This document shows, piece by piece, positions 24,001 through 34,824 of a stretch of 64,000 nucleotides of DNA. The number at the start of each line of letters is the position of its first letter. Position 1 is the stretch's first letter. A program made the translations under genes and the position numbers. Below the pieces are notes generated by a model, which did no database searches, had not been told where the DNA came from, and worked only from the letters and a program-made list of their open reading frames with translations. The DNA comes from Branchiostoma floridae (Eukaryota > Chordata > Leptocardii > Amphioxiformes > Branchiostomatidae). Location: positions 27,438,104 through 27,502,103 of the forward strand of contig NC_049983.1 of assembly GCF_000003815.2 (NCBI RefSeq), written 5' to 3'.

Positions 24001-27000
24001 GCAAAAGACGGCGTCGAGTTTAAAAGTTCAGCGTAACTTGTGGACACAAGATGTAAATAAGAAGGTGAAGAGTTTATCTCTCCAATATGTACCGTCATTT
24101 TGCTCAAAATTACGAAATCAACATAATTTTTGTGTTTGCCTTTGTTGTGGTTCATGCTCTCGGCAGTGCGAGTCAAGCGTATTTTTCTACATGTTCATTT
24201 AGCCACCGACTTAAAAATCTTTATTAGATTTATCAGCGCACGTAAATTGTATAATATCGGAACGTATAATTATGTAAAGCTTGTAACTGGAATCTGTTCG
24301 ATCTTTTGCTGGCTATTTAGTGATGTTGTAGATTCAAACAGTTGACGTTCCATTTGTTCAAAACAGTGCTGTAGGTTATTAATAACTACTGCTTAGACTA
24401 CTACTGCTCCAGATGAACAAATGTCTGATTCAAAAGTTTTGTAAATGAAGTTCCGTATCGTATGTGTGGTGTTTGTGTCTTGCGTAGTAGTAATCCTATA
24501 TTTGCCCCCCTCCCGGCTCCCTTCGGGGCGTTAGTGGCCCAACTTCGGACTGTTGGATACTTCGGACTATTGGATAAAATGCGCTGACAAATGAGCTATC
24601 CAAATAAGCGAATTCCACTGTATTCCACTAACAAGTAGTCTGTAACCTACTGGCTCGTTAACTGCCTTTTTATCTTGATGTGCTGTAATAACGAAAAAGA
24701 TTCTATGAATGTTTGAAAGTTTTACTCAAGTTTGCTAAACCAAACCCCCCAGGATACCAACATCTGTATAAATCTCCATGATTGACTTTAATACTGTAAG
24801 TCATACCACAATTTGCCGTATTGTGACCGCTATAGTCTGTTTGTTTGAACCTTTGTTTATTCATGGTGTTGAATGTGATGTTAGTTGAAATAATAAGCCA
24901 GTCATTTTTACTCCATCCCAGGAGACCAGCGTCGGAGCCGGTCGAGTCCCTTCACCAGTCCACCACGGAGCACCAGGAGCCTCCGTTCGACCCCTACGAC
25001 CCCTCGCGGATCGGCCCAACGTTAGACCTGGGGGGGTACAAGCCGCCCCTGCTGGCACAGCCCTGGGACCTCCCGCTGGCCAAGCCCGTCCCCCCCGCCT
25101 CCAACAAGTCCAAGTCCAGGAAGACGAAGGAGTCGGGCTCCAGCAAGAGCAAGAAGAAGAAATCTGGTGGCAGCAGCGGCGGTGGCGGGACCTCCGCGCC
25201 GCCGGACGTCAGCCTTAGCATGAACAATTCTGGCGTCTACCTCACGAGTGCAAACGGGGCGGTGTCGCTCTCCACGCCCACCGGCTACACCATCAGCAGC
25301 AATATCCCGCATATCACCGCGCAGGCCGCCACCAAGGAGCACCTGGCGCGGCTGGGCATGGCGAAGGGCACGCCCGCCATCTCCACCACCCTGGGAGACT
25401 CCATCAAGGGTCTCAGCATCGTGGTCACCAACATCGACCCTCTGGTTAACGGGCAGGTCATTAACGTGGGCAGCGGCGTGGTCCAAAGGACTCCTAGTCG
25501 AGAGAGCGCGAGCGGTAATGCCGCCGGCGCCATATGCAGCACAGGTAGCGTCAGTAGTAGTAGTCACGCAGCAAGCTCTAGTGCCAAATCTCGCAAGAGA
25601 AGCAGCTCGTCAAGTTCCAGCGCCAAGTCGAAAAGCAAGCCATCCAACGGGACACACTCCTCACACAAGTCCGCCAAAAGCTCGTCGGGACAGTCTCAGG
25701 GCGGGACGGGGGGCGCGTCGGGCGGCGTCGGGAACAATTCTTTCTCTCCTCTGCAGCCCAGTCCTTCCACTACACCCAGTCCTCTCTTCAGACCGGTGAG
25801 TTTGGGTAGCAGTGGCATGCCAGGATTTTTTATGTAAAGATGTGTTATCTTGTAATCAAAGACAACATCTTTTTGTAGATCTCAGATCTGAAGCAAAGAG
25901 TGAAAAAACGAAATACCAAACACTCCATACAAAAGTGAATAAGTAGCTGGATAGTAGCTGTCAGTGTTTAACCTTTTCAAACTGCATCATGACAACATGC
26001 AGAGTTGCGTTTGTTCCTATTTTGCCCCACCCCCTTCCTCTTCATTTTGACTTCTTAACAAAAAAAGATTACAAGAAGGCATCTGGAACCGTGTTGTGTC
26101 TGACAGAAAGTTTTTGCAGTGTTTCAAACTTGCAATTGAAACAATTCGTAGTAATGCAATCAGAGAGCTTCCTGATGTCGTGATGTCGCAGTGCAGAGGT
26201 TACCACGAAATTAAAACCATTACACACAATCCAAGTCAAATGTTATTGTGAAGCCTGTATTGAGGGTTTGATGTGGAAAGACTTAAGTAGTTCAGTAATA
26301 ATACATTTCGAAAATCTTCACATTTTCGTGAGTTTGCAGTATAGGGCACAGCGAAAACAAAACCACCATGAATATTTCCAGCTGTACACTTGTGTGAATG
26401 TTGTTGTGTGTTTCGTTCCGCAGGGTTCCATCAGCCCTCAGATCGCGGACAGCTCTCCGCTGCCCAACGGTATCGGTCCGTCCCCCCCGGGGGTGGGGAT
26501 GAAGGGCTTCCCTCCCACCATCAACCACTACCAGAACGTCAACGTCATCAGTCCGGGCCAGCACAGCTCGTCACCGAGTCCCGGGTCTACAGACGTCTCA
26601 CCAAGCAATAGTGGACACATGTCGAATATTGCCAAGTACAGCCAAAGTAAGCAATAGTGGACACATGTCGAATATTGCCAAGTACAGCCAAAGTAAGCAA
26701 TAGTGGACACATGTCGAATATTGCCAAGTACAGCCAAAGTAAGTAATAGTGGACACATGTCGAATATTGCCAAGTACAGCCAAAGTAAGTAATAGTGGAC
26801 ACATGTCGAATATTGCCAAGTACAGCCAAAGTAAGTAATAGTGGACACATGTCGAATATTGCCAAGTACAGCCAAAGTAAGTAATAGTGGACACATGTCG
26901 AATATTGCCAAGTACAGCCAAAGTAAGAACCGTATTTTCTTGGACAAAGTACGCACCCCAATTAAAATACACACCCCTGATTTTGGACAAGTCTCAGACA

Positions 27001-29562
27001 GTGGGATCTGTGGGACTGAAAGGTAAAATGCACCTCTTCTCAACCAATTTTGCACAGACCTTGAACCAGATAGATTCAAATTTATTATGTTTTCCCTAGA
27101 TTATTTAAAAATGCAAATATAAGCTCCCTTCTATAGTCTATCAAGGTTGTTTGGTGGAAACAAATCTCTCCACACTTTGTTGGCTAATTTTGTCGGATTT
27201 TGTGTTTTCCCCGTTGCAGGTGGAAGCACGTCGTCGCCCTCCTTGCGCGCCAACGCCCAGTTCCAGAAACACATCGCCATCGCAGCTCACAAACAGCACC
27301 TGGACCAGCACAGACGGTCCCCCAGCCTCGCAAGTATGGAGCATACCTTCCTTAAGCTAAGGGCACAACCCGCCATACATTTTTTTTGGAGGCCACGTCC
27401 GCCACGTATTTCTGAAAACATTCAGGCTGTACAGGGCACACGCGTCGTCCGTACTGACACGAGTGGCAAATCCACAGCTCGATGGAACACAAAGTTTTGC
27501 CTGCACTTAAAGTGTGTCTGTGTGCTCCAAAATCCGTCGGATTCCCTACGAGTTCGTACTGAGGCGGTACTAACCGGGTTTTGGCACGTAGACAGCACTT
27601 ATTTGCATGTACGGGGGGTTGTGCCCTTAGCTTTACGTGATATATATGACCTCCTTAGATCAATATTGACCATGGTAAAATCCTTATTGATATCAGCCCT
27701 ACAGTTACTTGAGATGATGGTGGCTGCTATCTGAAGCTTCTAGCTCTGGAGAGAAGTAATCACGTTGCTTGATTCATTTTGTAGATTTGTACAAAATGTT
27801 CTTGTTGGATGTTGACATAACTGACTGATGTATTCATTTATGGCTCCATTTTCACAAGACTTCCTCGCTTGAGGTTCAAAATAATGTCCTAGTATTGTTG
27901 TACTGCTTCCTGGTGGTAGTGCTAGTCCACTTAGAATTATTCTAAGGAGGATAGTTTATCTTTGATGCAGATTCATAACTCAACTTCTCATGACTGTGTG
28001 TTGTTTTCCACTGCTGCTGGCTAGATGGTACTACAAGCTTGTTTTGTCTGTTTGTTTGTTTGTTTGTTTAGGTAAGTCCTCCCATAGCAACCAACATGCC
28101 ATCTACAACCACCAAGTGTACTCGGGGGGTCAGCAGAGGCCAGGAGGGGGGGCCAAGCAGCCCCCACCACCCTTCCCTATGCAGCAGGTGAGGCAAGTAT
28201 GCCACCTTGTCTTCGTGTCCGTGTGTGTCAGGTGTGGGTATTGTAGGCAGGGCTCGAAATTCATTTTCAGCTTAAAAAATTGGGTGCACCAAAAAATTTT
28301 TTGGTGCACCACTTGAATTTAAGTAGAATGTCAGAAAAACCTGATAACAAAACTTAGTTATGTTTTCATCAAGTACCATGACAGGCATTTTTATTATCTT
28401 TCTAACACTTAGATGTCAAGAATATGATGTATACTAGTATACTTTGATATCTTTATTTATTTATTTTTTATTTATTTGGATTCTCCACACTGGAGGGTAT
28501 GGCGGAACAGGTGTCAAAAGACACCTTTTCGAAGCCGCCATACCTTAAACATAACAATGATACATCAAATCATAATATACATAAATACAAGAACAGATAT
28601 CATAATCAATGTAACATTCAAGTCAAGATAAATCAAGTTAACAACACACATACATTATGGAGTCTAGATCTATGAAATAGATATACAAATGTACATGTAG
28701 TAATAATATAAGGTAAAATTATCGTGGCCTTGTGGCAATGCAAGAGGCGCAACAGCATGCTAGTGACCATGTGCAAGCCTGCTCTAGCTTGAAGTTTTGT
28801 CGGAAACGGTTTTGCATAAATGTAGATAGTTTTCGTATCTTTACATACATAAGCCTATGAAAATATTGGGTGCAACCTTTGCACCCGCAGAAAATAATTG
28901 GGTGCACAGCTCCAATTTTGAGTGCACCTGGGTGCACATGCACCCAGTATTTCGAGCCCTGGTAGGGTTATTGGGTGGGCTAACTACTCTCTCTTATCAG
29001 CCAGGGGCTGAATTTCCCTGAACGTACAATAGGCAAGGGTTTGGAGCAGCTGCCATTTATTATTGAGTGGATCCTCTACTCTCTCTTTTGAGAGGCTTAA
29101 TTGTGAGGGTCTTACAAAAGGAGAGGCTAAATCGCAAGGGTCTGGAGCGGCTGCCTTTTATCGCCACTCAGGTGACCTCAATACAGCAGTAATTGCCCCA
29201 GGTTCGGCCATGGGACTGTAGGTTTTGAACCACTCACACTGAAAAGGACCCCTACTCTTTTCAATAAGTGTGGTGGGATTTTGTGTTTGGAATACACAAG
29301 CGTTCACCCTTTGCTGTGTCGTGTCTTGATATTGTGTTCATCTTGTCATGTTTTTTAAATGTTTATCAAATGGCCTAAATGTTTCCCTTTATGTCCACTG
29401 CAGGGACTTCTGAGAGTGCCAATCTCGCAGCAGAGCACACAGGGAGGGATGACAGTAACGGGAATGGCCCAGGGGCTGTTCCTTCAGCAGCCGCAGAGAC
29501 AGAAGCTGTTCTCCCAGGGGGAGGACGGCCAGCAGACACAACAGCCAGCCAACGCCATGTGA
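18090..29562 (+). CDS. ATXN7: Ataxin-7 family protein (SAGA deubiquitinase-module subunit), 5'-incomplete, ten exons
   Basis: Exons read 18090-18416, 19799-19881, 20739-20995, 21753-21909, 22852-22973, 24922-25795, 26424-26646, 27220-27333, 28072-28187 and 29404-29562 (TGA 29560-29562). All junctions are GT-AG and phases agree throughout, giving about 810 residues. Ataxin-7 proteins tether the USP22-containing module to the SAGA coactivator, which removes ubiquitin from histone H2B in the nucleus. The diagnostic SCA7 zinc domain spans exons 2-3: DREYDPNKHCGVW, then C-X10-C-X5-C-X2-H, then RRAVPQRRKPFDELLAEHK. Exon 5 encodes the second conserved block (AFGARRFGKGCYMFS, then LLRSAFTALLERQ). Exon 6 is Ser/Gly/Lys-rich low complexity. 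The last exons are Gln/Pro-rich. The N-terminal zinc finger and any poly-Q tract of the vertebrate protein are not seen, so upstream exons are missing. The sequence does not distinguish ATXN7 from ATXN7L1/L2; a pre-duplication single orthologue is likely. Confidence 0.92.
18410..18630 (+). repeat. T/G-rich repeats just after an ataxin-7 donor
   Basis: Immediately downstream of the exon ending at 18416 lie four or five diverged units of GTGCAACTTG(T/C)TTGTTTTTGTTT(A/G)GT(G/C)TTTA. The true donor reads AAAG|gtcggt; the +3 and +4 bases are unusual, but the phase fits the next exon. Confidence 0.7.
18699..18882. repeat. 37-bp minisatellite, five copies, intronic
   Basis: The unit combines AATAAATCTGAACTACATTG and TCTAATGAATCTGAACT, itself an internal duplication of the AATCTGAACTA motif. 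Each copy contains a sense AATAAA hexamer inside the first recognised ataxin-7 intron. Confidence 0.95.
20090..20172 (+). mobile_element. Probable 3' tail of a non-LTR retrotransposon
   Basis: CTCTTGAGGATTTCTGTGGC and GCCCTGAGTTGAGCTCTACT are followed by a short (AAAT)n tail, ACTAAATAAATAAATGAA. A tail of this kind is typical of CR1-like and SINE 3' ends. Only the end is visible and no coding part was found. Confidence 0.35.
20519..20780 (+). repeat. Threefold duplication of the acceptor of ataxin-7 exon 3
   Basis: TTCCCCCAG followed by ACCCATGCCTTGTCCCTGAG occurs with exon-like starts at 20528, 20633 and 20739, separated by AT-rich ATTGATTATTGAT spacers of about 70 bp. Only the third copy continues into the SCA7 domain. 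Splicing to the first copy runs into a stop within about 28 codons. The repeated piece encodes the zinc-ligand His and the residues after it. Confidence 0.95.
21862..22170 (+). repeat. 49-bp minisatellite copying the donor end of ataxin-7 exon 4
   Basis: The true exon end is GACCCGCCACG|gtgagt at 21909/21910. The unit CTGTCCCCACATACTCAACC...CCACGgtgagtaatgta then recurs about six times. Intact donors lie at 22009, 22058 and 22107. The copies near 21957 and 22155 have a damaged donor (gtgataa, gtgatag). Confidence 0.95.
22361..22900 (+). repeat. 80-bp minisatellite: seven copies of the acceptor and start of ataxin-7 exon 5
   Basis: Seven near-identical units each contain a CCCCTGTGCAG acceptor plus about 46 bp of exon. 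Exon starts fall at 22374, 22453, 22533, 22613, 22693, 22773 and 22852. The first six continue after ATGTTCAG into TATAACCAGTGTTG, which leads to the next unit. Only the seventh reads on into AGGAGAACAGACCTGCTGAG and completes the conserved block. Because 80 is not a multiple of 3 and the third frame meets TAA, the upstream acceptors do not give an intact protein. Confidence 0.97.
23355..24620. mobile_element. 1.27-kb TA-flanked DNA transposon (Tc1/mariner/pogo-like, non-autonomous)
   Basis: Starts CAGTGGATTCCAATTATTCG and ends GCGAATTCCACTG, with TA on both sides (23353-23354 and 24621-24622). The reverse-complemented right end (CAGTGGAATTCGCTTATTTGG) matches the left end over roughly 20 bases with a few differences. 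Inner TTCGGA/TTGGATA motifs recur near both ends. No transposase motif was recognised in its short open frames (longest 23903-24202). It sits in the intron between ataxin-7 exons 5 and 6. Confidence 0.8.
26605..26926 (+). repeat. 46-bp minisatellite: seven copies of the donor end of ataxin-7 exon 7
   Basis: Units (GCAATAGTGGACACATGTCG, AATATTGCCAAGTACAGCCA, AAgtaa) start at 26605, 26651, 26697, 26743, 26789, 26835 and 26881, almost identical. The first CCAAA|gtaagc donor (26646/26647) keeps the frame into exon 8. Reading into the second unit meets TAG, so the later donors would truncate the protein. The reverse strand is open in all three frames through the array, giving spurious 124-183-codon frames. 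Confidence 0.97.
27355..27632. mobile_element. Harbinger-like MITE with TTA target duplication
   Basis: Begins AGCTAAGGGCACAACCCGCC and ends GGGTTGTGCCCTTAGCT, an inverted repeat of about 25 bp with few mismatches. It is flanked by TTA at 27352-27354 and 27633-27635. A 3-bp TTA/TWA duplication is typical of PIF/Harbinger. It lies only 21 bp after the donor of ataxin-7 exon 8. The long frame 27147-27734 is exon 8 read through into this MITE and is not a gene. Confidence 0.85.
28248..28961. mobile_element. CAGGG-ended DNA element with 5-bp flanking duplication, intronic
   Basis: Starts CAGGGCTCGAAATTC and ends ATTTCGAGCCCTG, with GTAGG immediately outside each end (28243-28247, 28962-28966). 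Both ends are rich in GGGTGCAC motifs. A perfect 28-bp palindrome (two GGTGCACC arms around six A and six T) lies at 28283-28310. The ends look hAT-like but the flanking duplication is 5 bp; hAT subgroups with 5-bp duplications exist. A retrotransposon tail is nested inside (28450-28735). Confidence 0.75.
28450..28735 (-). mobile_element. Non-LTR retrotransposon 3' end nested in the CAGGG element
   Basis: Read on the minus strand, a 3' region ends with a stem-loop (GGTATGGCGG ... CCGCCATACC, enclosing a smaller GGTGTC/GACACC hairpin). It is followed by GTGGAGAATCC and an AATAAATAAAAAATAAATAAA tail. A hairpin followed by a short-unit tail is typical of LINE/SINE 3' ends. It has no visible coding sequence. 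Confidence 0.55.
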
Positions 29563-31242
29563 TCCCCCTCACCCACTAGGCCCTGTAGGCTCCCACTCTA
29601 CTACTCGTGTCCTACCAGTGTCTTCCACTGCCAGTAAATACGCAGACACGTGACAGAGGCGTCTCGCGCCGGAGATGTTCAATACTGTGACAGTCGAAGA
29701 ACGTCTCAGAATCGTGAAGACATCTGCGGCGTGTCTCCTTGAAGTCGACCTCCTCCCCACAGTCCGATACTTCTCCTCAGCCGGCCAGAGCCGAGTGTTT
29801 GGCGCAGCGACAGGGTGACCAGGATGTGACGTCCAGTCCTGACCATAGAATATGAGCTCCTCCTACAACTTAAACTGCTGCTTTGGTCAAATATTTCATG
29901 GGCATCTCTCTTCCATAGATTACTTAGGGATGGGGAAAAGTGAAGAAATATGACGACTCAAAAAGATGATGTGACCAGTTGAGAAAAACAGTGACCACTT
30001 CTCTATTTTTGAACAACTTTGTTTTGTTTTTTGTTGCAACAATGTTGGTCACTTTGCCAAAACTCTCATACCTTCCTCGGCTGCTTTGGTCTGTTTGTAC
30101 TGAAAGCTGGTCTGCCTACATTTGGAAAATGAGGAAATCTAATAACCTTCTATATAGTCAAATATACCAGTAAATGCTTTATGACGAATAAACACCACCA
30201 ATTGAAGGGAAATCATGTTTTTTCTCAAACGACACGTAAATTTGAAACCACACAAGTGGGGTGTTTGGCTTTGTGCAATAGAAAAAGGAATTCCCAACTT
30301 GATATTTTATGAAATGAAAAGGCAACAGTGTAAAAGTTGACGGTTTGTCATGCTGGAATTCTGCATCCAAGTCACCCTGGCCTGGTCATACTACCGCCCT
30401 AAACGGGCTAAACTACCACCCTGAACCAGCCATACCACCGCTGTCGCCACACCGTAGGGCCAAACCATTTGGCGTGCTCTAGCGGGGGTGCAAACTTGGT
30501 AAACGGGGGAGTCCACTTTCTACAGTTGCCTTATATCAACACTGTCCCAGTACAGTCAGACCATTCCACATCCCAGGAACACAACAGGACACACGATATT
30601 CCGGTGGTTTGTTTCCGTCAAACCAGGACAACCCTCTCAAAAGTAAACGCCTTTTCCTGCAACCCAATGAGTTTTTCTCGCCTGCCGACATTTTGGCAAC
30701 TTGTCAGCTGCCCTCATCAGAAGACAGCGAACTCTGTTGCCAAAGTTTTGGCTGGTGAGAAAAGATAATCGGTTGTGTGGTAAGACGGTACCTTTCCGAT
30801 GACGGATCTTTCCAATGACGTACCAGCGTAAAGATTCTACCCACGGACGGAGAACCACGCTCTCGGCTGTGCCACCTGCTCAACTCCCTCCCTGTCGCTC
30901 CTACAAAGTGCTTTGGCCAAGGGGAGATTTTTCGCCCCATGGGAATTCTGTACAAAGACTGGCGGCTGCCCGACTAGGGTCATCTGGGGACACCGTAACT
31001 TATTCTACATCCTCGGGACGACGTCGCGTATCGCGGCCGCCCGGAATGTCGTCACAAGCAAAGACGTATATTACTATAGATCCCAGGTGGCGGCAGAGGA
31101 GACTAGAACAAACTTTAGTGTAAAATGTCTATATTTTTAAAATTATCAATAAATTAAGACCCCAGTGCCACTCGTGTAATACAATCAATGGTTGACAAAG
31201 CTATTTTGTCAATTCCCGAAGTTGTAACTCTGTACATATTTA
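29563..31242 (+). other. Probable 3' UTR of the ataxin-7 family gene, up to the first assembly gap
   Basis: The sequence follows directly after the TGA and holds no convincing coding frame. An AATAAA hexamer at 31148-31153 is the best poly(A) signal, giving a 3' UTR of about 1.6 kb. 30760-31070 is unusually GC/CpG-rich for a UTR, and the frames there are short. 31243-31342 is a run of 100 N. Confidence 0.5.
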
Positions 31243-31342
31243 NNNNNNNNNNNNNNNNNNNNNNNNNNNNNNNNNNNNNNNNNNNNNNNNNNNNNNNNNN
31301 NNNNNNNNNNNNNNNNNNNNNNNNNNNNNNNNNNNNNNNNNN
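31243..31342. other. Assembly gap (100 N)
   Basis: A run of exactly 100 undetermined bases, the conventional size for a gap of unknown length. Frames across it are meaningless. Confidence 1.
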
Positions 31343-32060
31343 GCGGCAGGACGTATGTATCTCAATTTTGTCGTGTTATAACGCCAGGATTTATTGTTAT
31401 AAAAATGAAGAAAAAAGTGGAAAGTCCGAGTGACCCCACTTAGATTGAGAACTTTGTATACCAAATAACTGTATGAAGACTTCTGGATTATTTAAATTGC
31501 TAGACTTGTACTGCATTAGGGCTAGCTAGTATTTAATGCCGAACTTATTTACCATAGGAAGCAGTCAGATAGGAAAAATGTTTTTGTCACCAAAGTTTCC
31601 TTTTGTATGTCTATGTAACAATGACCAGTGTTGGAGAATACCTTGTTGTTACTGAACAAGCATCTATATTGTACAAATATCGATGGGACGAGCTTTTCCG
31701 AAAAAAAATTGTTAAAAATAGGAGGTCCAGAATACTGTATCCTGTTTGTATATATTCATTTGTAGGCAACAATACTTTCAATGTTGACAGAAAAAAATAT
31801 TATCATGAAAAAATTCTCATTGCGCCTTGAGAGGTATCATGTTACCAGTGAAGGTGACGTCACAGAGGTGTGACTTCCCGCGTTATTGTACAGAACTGTC
31901 CCCAGAACTGACTATTTTGGTCGAACCAGTTATTACCACATTTCTCAGTTTTCTACCATTATTTTGTTATCGTTTAAAAAAGAAAAGAAAAGCATAGAGA
32001 ACTGTGAAGGAGAGAGTTCTGTGGGGAGAGTCCTTTCCAAGCAATCCGATCTGGTTCAAC

Positions 32061-33148
32061 GCCAGTTCTATGTGATAGTCCTGTAGAACTAGGCGGTGCC
32101 AGTTCTATGTGATAGTCCTGTAGGACTAGTGGTGCCAGTTCTATGTGATAGTCCTGTAGGACTAGGCGGTGCCAGTTCTATGTGATAGTCCTGTAGGACT
32201 AGTGGTGCCAGTTCTATGTGATAGTCCTGTAGGACTAGGCATGGCCAGTTCTATGTGATAGTCCTGTAGGACTAGGCGTTGCCAGTTCTATGTGATAGTC
32301 CTGTAGGACTAGGCATGGCCAGTTCTATGTGATAGTCCTGTAGGACTAGGTATTGCCAGTTCTATGTGATAGTCCTGTAGGACTAGGCATGGCCAGTTCT
32401 ATGTGATAGTCCTGTAGGACTAGGCATGGCCAGTTCTATGTGATAGTCCTGTGGGACTAGGCGTGGCCAGTTCTATGTGATAGTCCTGTAGGACTAGTGG
32501 TGCCAGTTCTATGTGATAGTCCTGTAGGACTAGTGGTGCCAGTTCTATGTGATAGTCCTGTAGGACTAGGCATTGCCAGTTCTATGTGATAGTCCTGTAG
32601 GACTAGGCAGTGCCAGTTCTATGTGATAGTCCTGTAGGACTAGGCGGTGCCAGTTCTATGGGATAGTCCTGTAGGACTAGGCATCGCCAGTTCTATGTGA
32701 TAGTCCTGTAGGACTAGGCGGTGCCAGTTCTATGTGATAGTCCTGTAGGACTAGGCATCGCCAGTTCTATGTGATAGTCCTGTGGAACTAGGCATCGCCA
32801 GTTCTATGTGATAGTCCTGTAGGACTAGACATGGCCAGTTCTATGTGATAGTCCTGTAGGACTAGGCATGGCCAGTTCTATGTGATAGTCCTTTAGAACT
32901 AGGCATTACCAGTTCTATGTGATAGTCCTGTAGGACTAGTCATTGCCAGTTCTATGTGATAGTCCTGTAGGACTAGGCGGTGCCAGTTCTATGTGATAGT
33001 CCTGTAGGACTAGGCATCACCAGTTCTATGTGATAGTCCTGTAGGACTAGGCGGTGCCAGTTCTATGTGGTAGGACTAGGCCTGGCCAGTTCTATGTGAT
33101 AGTCCTGTAGAACTTGGCGGTACCAGTTCTATGTGATAGTCCTGTAGG
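32061..33148. repeat. 36-37-bp minisatellite, about 29 copies, hairpin in every unit
   Basis: The unit is GCCAGTTCTATGTGATAGTC followed by CTGTAGGACTAGGCGGT, with length variants at the GGCGGT/GTGGT/GGCATG end. AGTCCT-GT-AGGACT within the unit is a 6-bp inverted repeat able to fold. Variants include GTAGAACT, GTGGGACT and TTTAGAACT. Units abut with no unique spacers, so this is not a CRISPR array. It lies between the ataxin-7 and HSF5-like genes. Confidence 0.97.
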
Positions 33149-34824
33149 CTGTAACCAAACGTTATGGGTTTGTGTGCCATGTACTGGAACCCATACAGGC
33201 GCGGGCAGGCAGGCAGGGAGGGCAAAGTACTGACAACTTCCGAAACAAAATGACAGAAAGACGGGCAGTGCACGGACAGACATGTAACAAACGGACAGAC
33301 ATGTTATGTGTGGACGAGTGATAGAAACGGACAGACGACACACACACAGACAGACTACTGAAGACATCGCAAACTTTTCTTCCAACCTGGAGAGTCTCTC
33401 CTGCCTTAAGCTGCTTCTAGATTTCAACAATTTTTTTTTTTTGCTTTACTTTATTTTATTTTTTGTAATTTGAATTTCAGTTATTTTGGCAGAGAGTTTT
33501 GAAAGAAGTCAATTTGTAGGTTCGATATGATTGTTGCTGCTTATGTACATATCAGTATCAGCCGGTGAACTGGTCTCGTTCTTCAGGAAAAGAGAACTTC
33601 TGCCCTCCCTGTCTGCAACCGTGCCCACGAGTCAATGTCAGGTCTAGATATACACTCTTTACTGTCATGTCTTTTTCTCTTTTCCTGTGGCAAAAAAATT
33701 CCCCAGTACCCAACTTTTTGTAACTCCCTGTAAATAAAATTTAATTTATACCTGTTTATGAAACTCTGGCTGCTTGGTTCTTGTGCTGTGTGATTGTGTG
33801 AGGGGACGGATGGATGAATGGATGAGAGTTTTGTTCAGATTATTACATATGTGGTCCACAATGAGCTTGATAATGCAGGTCTCAAAATACCACTTTTCTT
33901 TGCTGTACTGGTTGTTTTGTCGCAAGTAAGAAATTCATTAAATGATTTGGCCAATGGATCACGTTGAGAAGTCTAGTTAGACAGTATTTTCAAAAGTTAT
34001 CTGCACCAGTGCAGGTAGACAGAAAAAAGTACTTCGAGCCCTGCAACGTAACGTAACTAGCAACTCTTCCTGTGACTCACTATTAATGTGTATAACTAAA
34101 ACAAACATGACACAATGGGAAAATAACAAACGTAACGTTACTATACATATACAGAAATTCACAGAGTAATAAAAGATTTCTTTATGAGGTCACTATATCA
34201 CTTAGAAAGTATTTTGATACCCTTTTACACTTTAAAACCATCCCAGTAAATGTAAAGAAAGCTTTTTTCTCCTGAGCCTTTTTGAGGGGTTTGGAAAGGC
34301 AGATGTTTTATTAAAATGCCTGATTTATTTTAGTTTGACGATAATGTTACATGGTGGCAGCCATATGCTTAACTATTGAAGTTTGAAGGAACATTTGTTT
34401 CTTGCATGGAGCATCTGTAGATATACAAATCAGCATAGATAGATAGGTCAAGGCTATATGTAACTATTTTGACGTGATAGTTACGTCATCAGTCACGTGA
34501 CTCCGAGACTGATCTTGCAAACCGTGCTGAAGAAGAGACAGACTGACCCCAGGGTCCCCAAAAGTACCAAACGTTTGTGGTTCTGTGTTATAGTTCTAGA
34601 TATTTCGTCAAAATACATTTTATAATTCTTGTTTTATGACAGAAAAAAAAGCTTACGAAAGTTTGTCAAAAATCAGGCAACGGCTTTTTCGAGTTGGAGT
34701 GTGCTTGAATGACGTTCAGCACCAAGGACAGGGGCAATGCTCAATGTTACCAGTAACGCGTGCGGTGCAGTAGTGAGCGACTCGGCCCTTGGCCGGAAAG
34801 TCAGAGGTTTGCATGCACTGGGAC
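33149..34824. other. Intergenic, no gene recognised
   Basis: AT-rich unique sequence. 33181-33360 contains GGCAGG and ACGGACAGAC short repeats. A TTACGTCAT CRE-like site (34480s) and a TCACGTGA E-box (34493-34500) lie close together, with no attached gene evident. AATAAA-like hexamers occur near 33731. Confidence 0.4.

Noticed and set aside
25022-25567. 181-codon minus-strand frame
   Set aside because: Shadow of the Ser/Gly/Lys-rich ataxin-7 exon 6; high GC keeps the reverse frame open.
26528-27079. Minus-strand frames of up to 183 codons with repeated WLYLAIFDMCPLLL-like sequence
   Set aside because: Translation of the 46-bp minisatellite antisense to ataxin-7 exon 7; looks membrane-like only by accident.
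27147-27734. 195-codon frame
   Set aside because: Exon 8 of the ataxin-7 gene read through its donor into a Harbinger-like MITE.
32061-33148. CRISPR-like regular array
   Set aside because: Units are contiguous with no unique spacers, and the genome is eukaryotic; it is a minisatellite.
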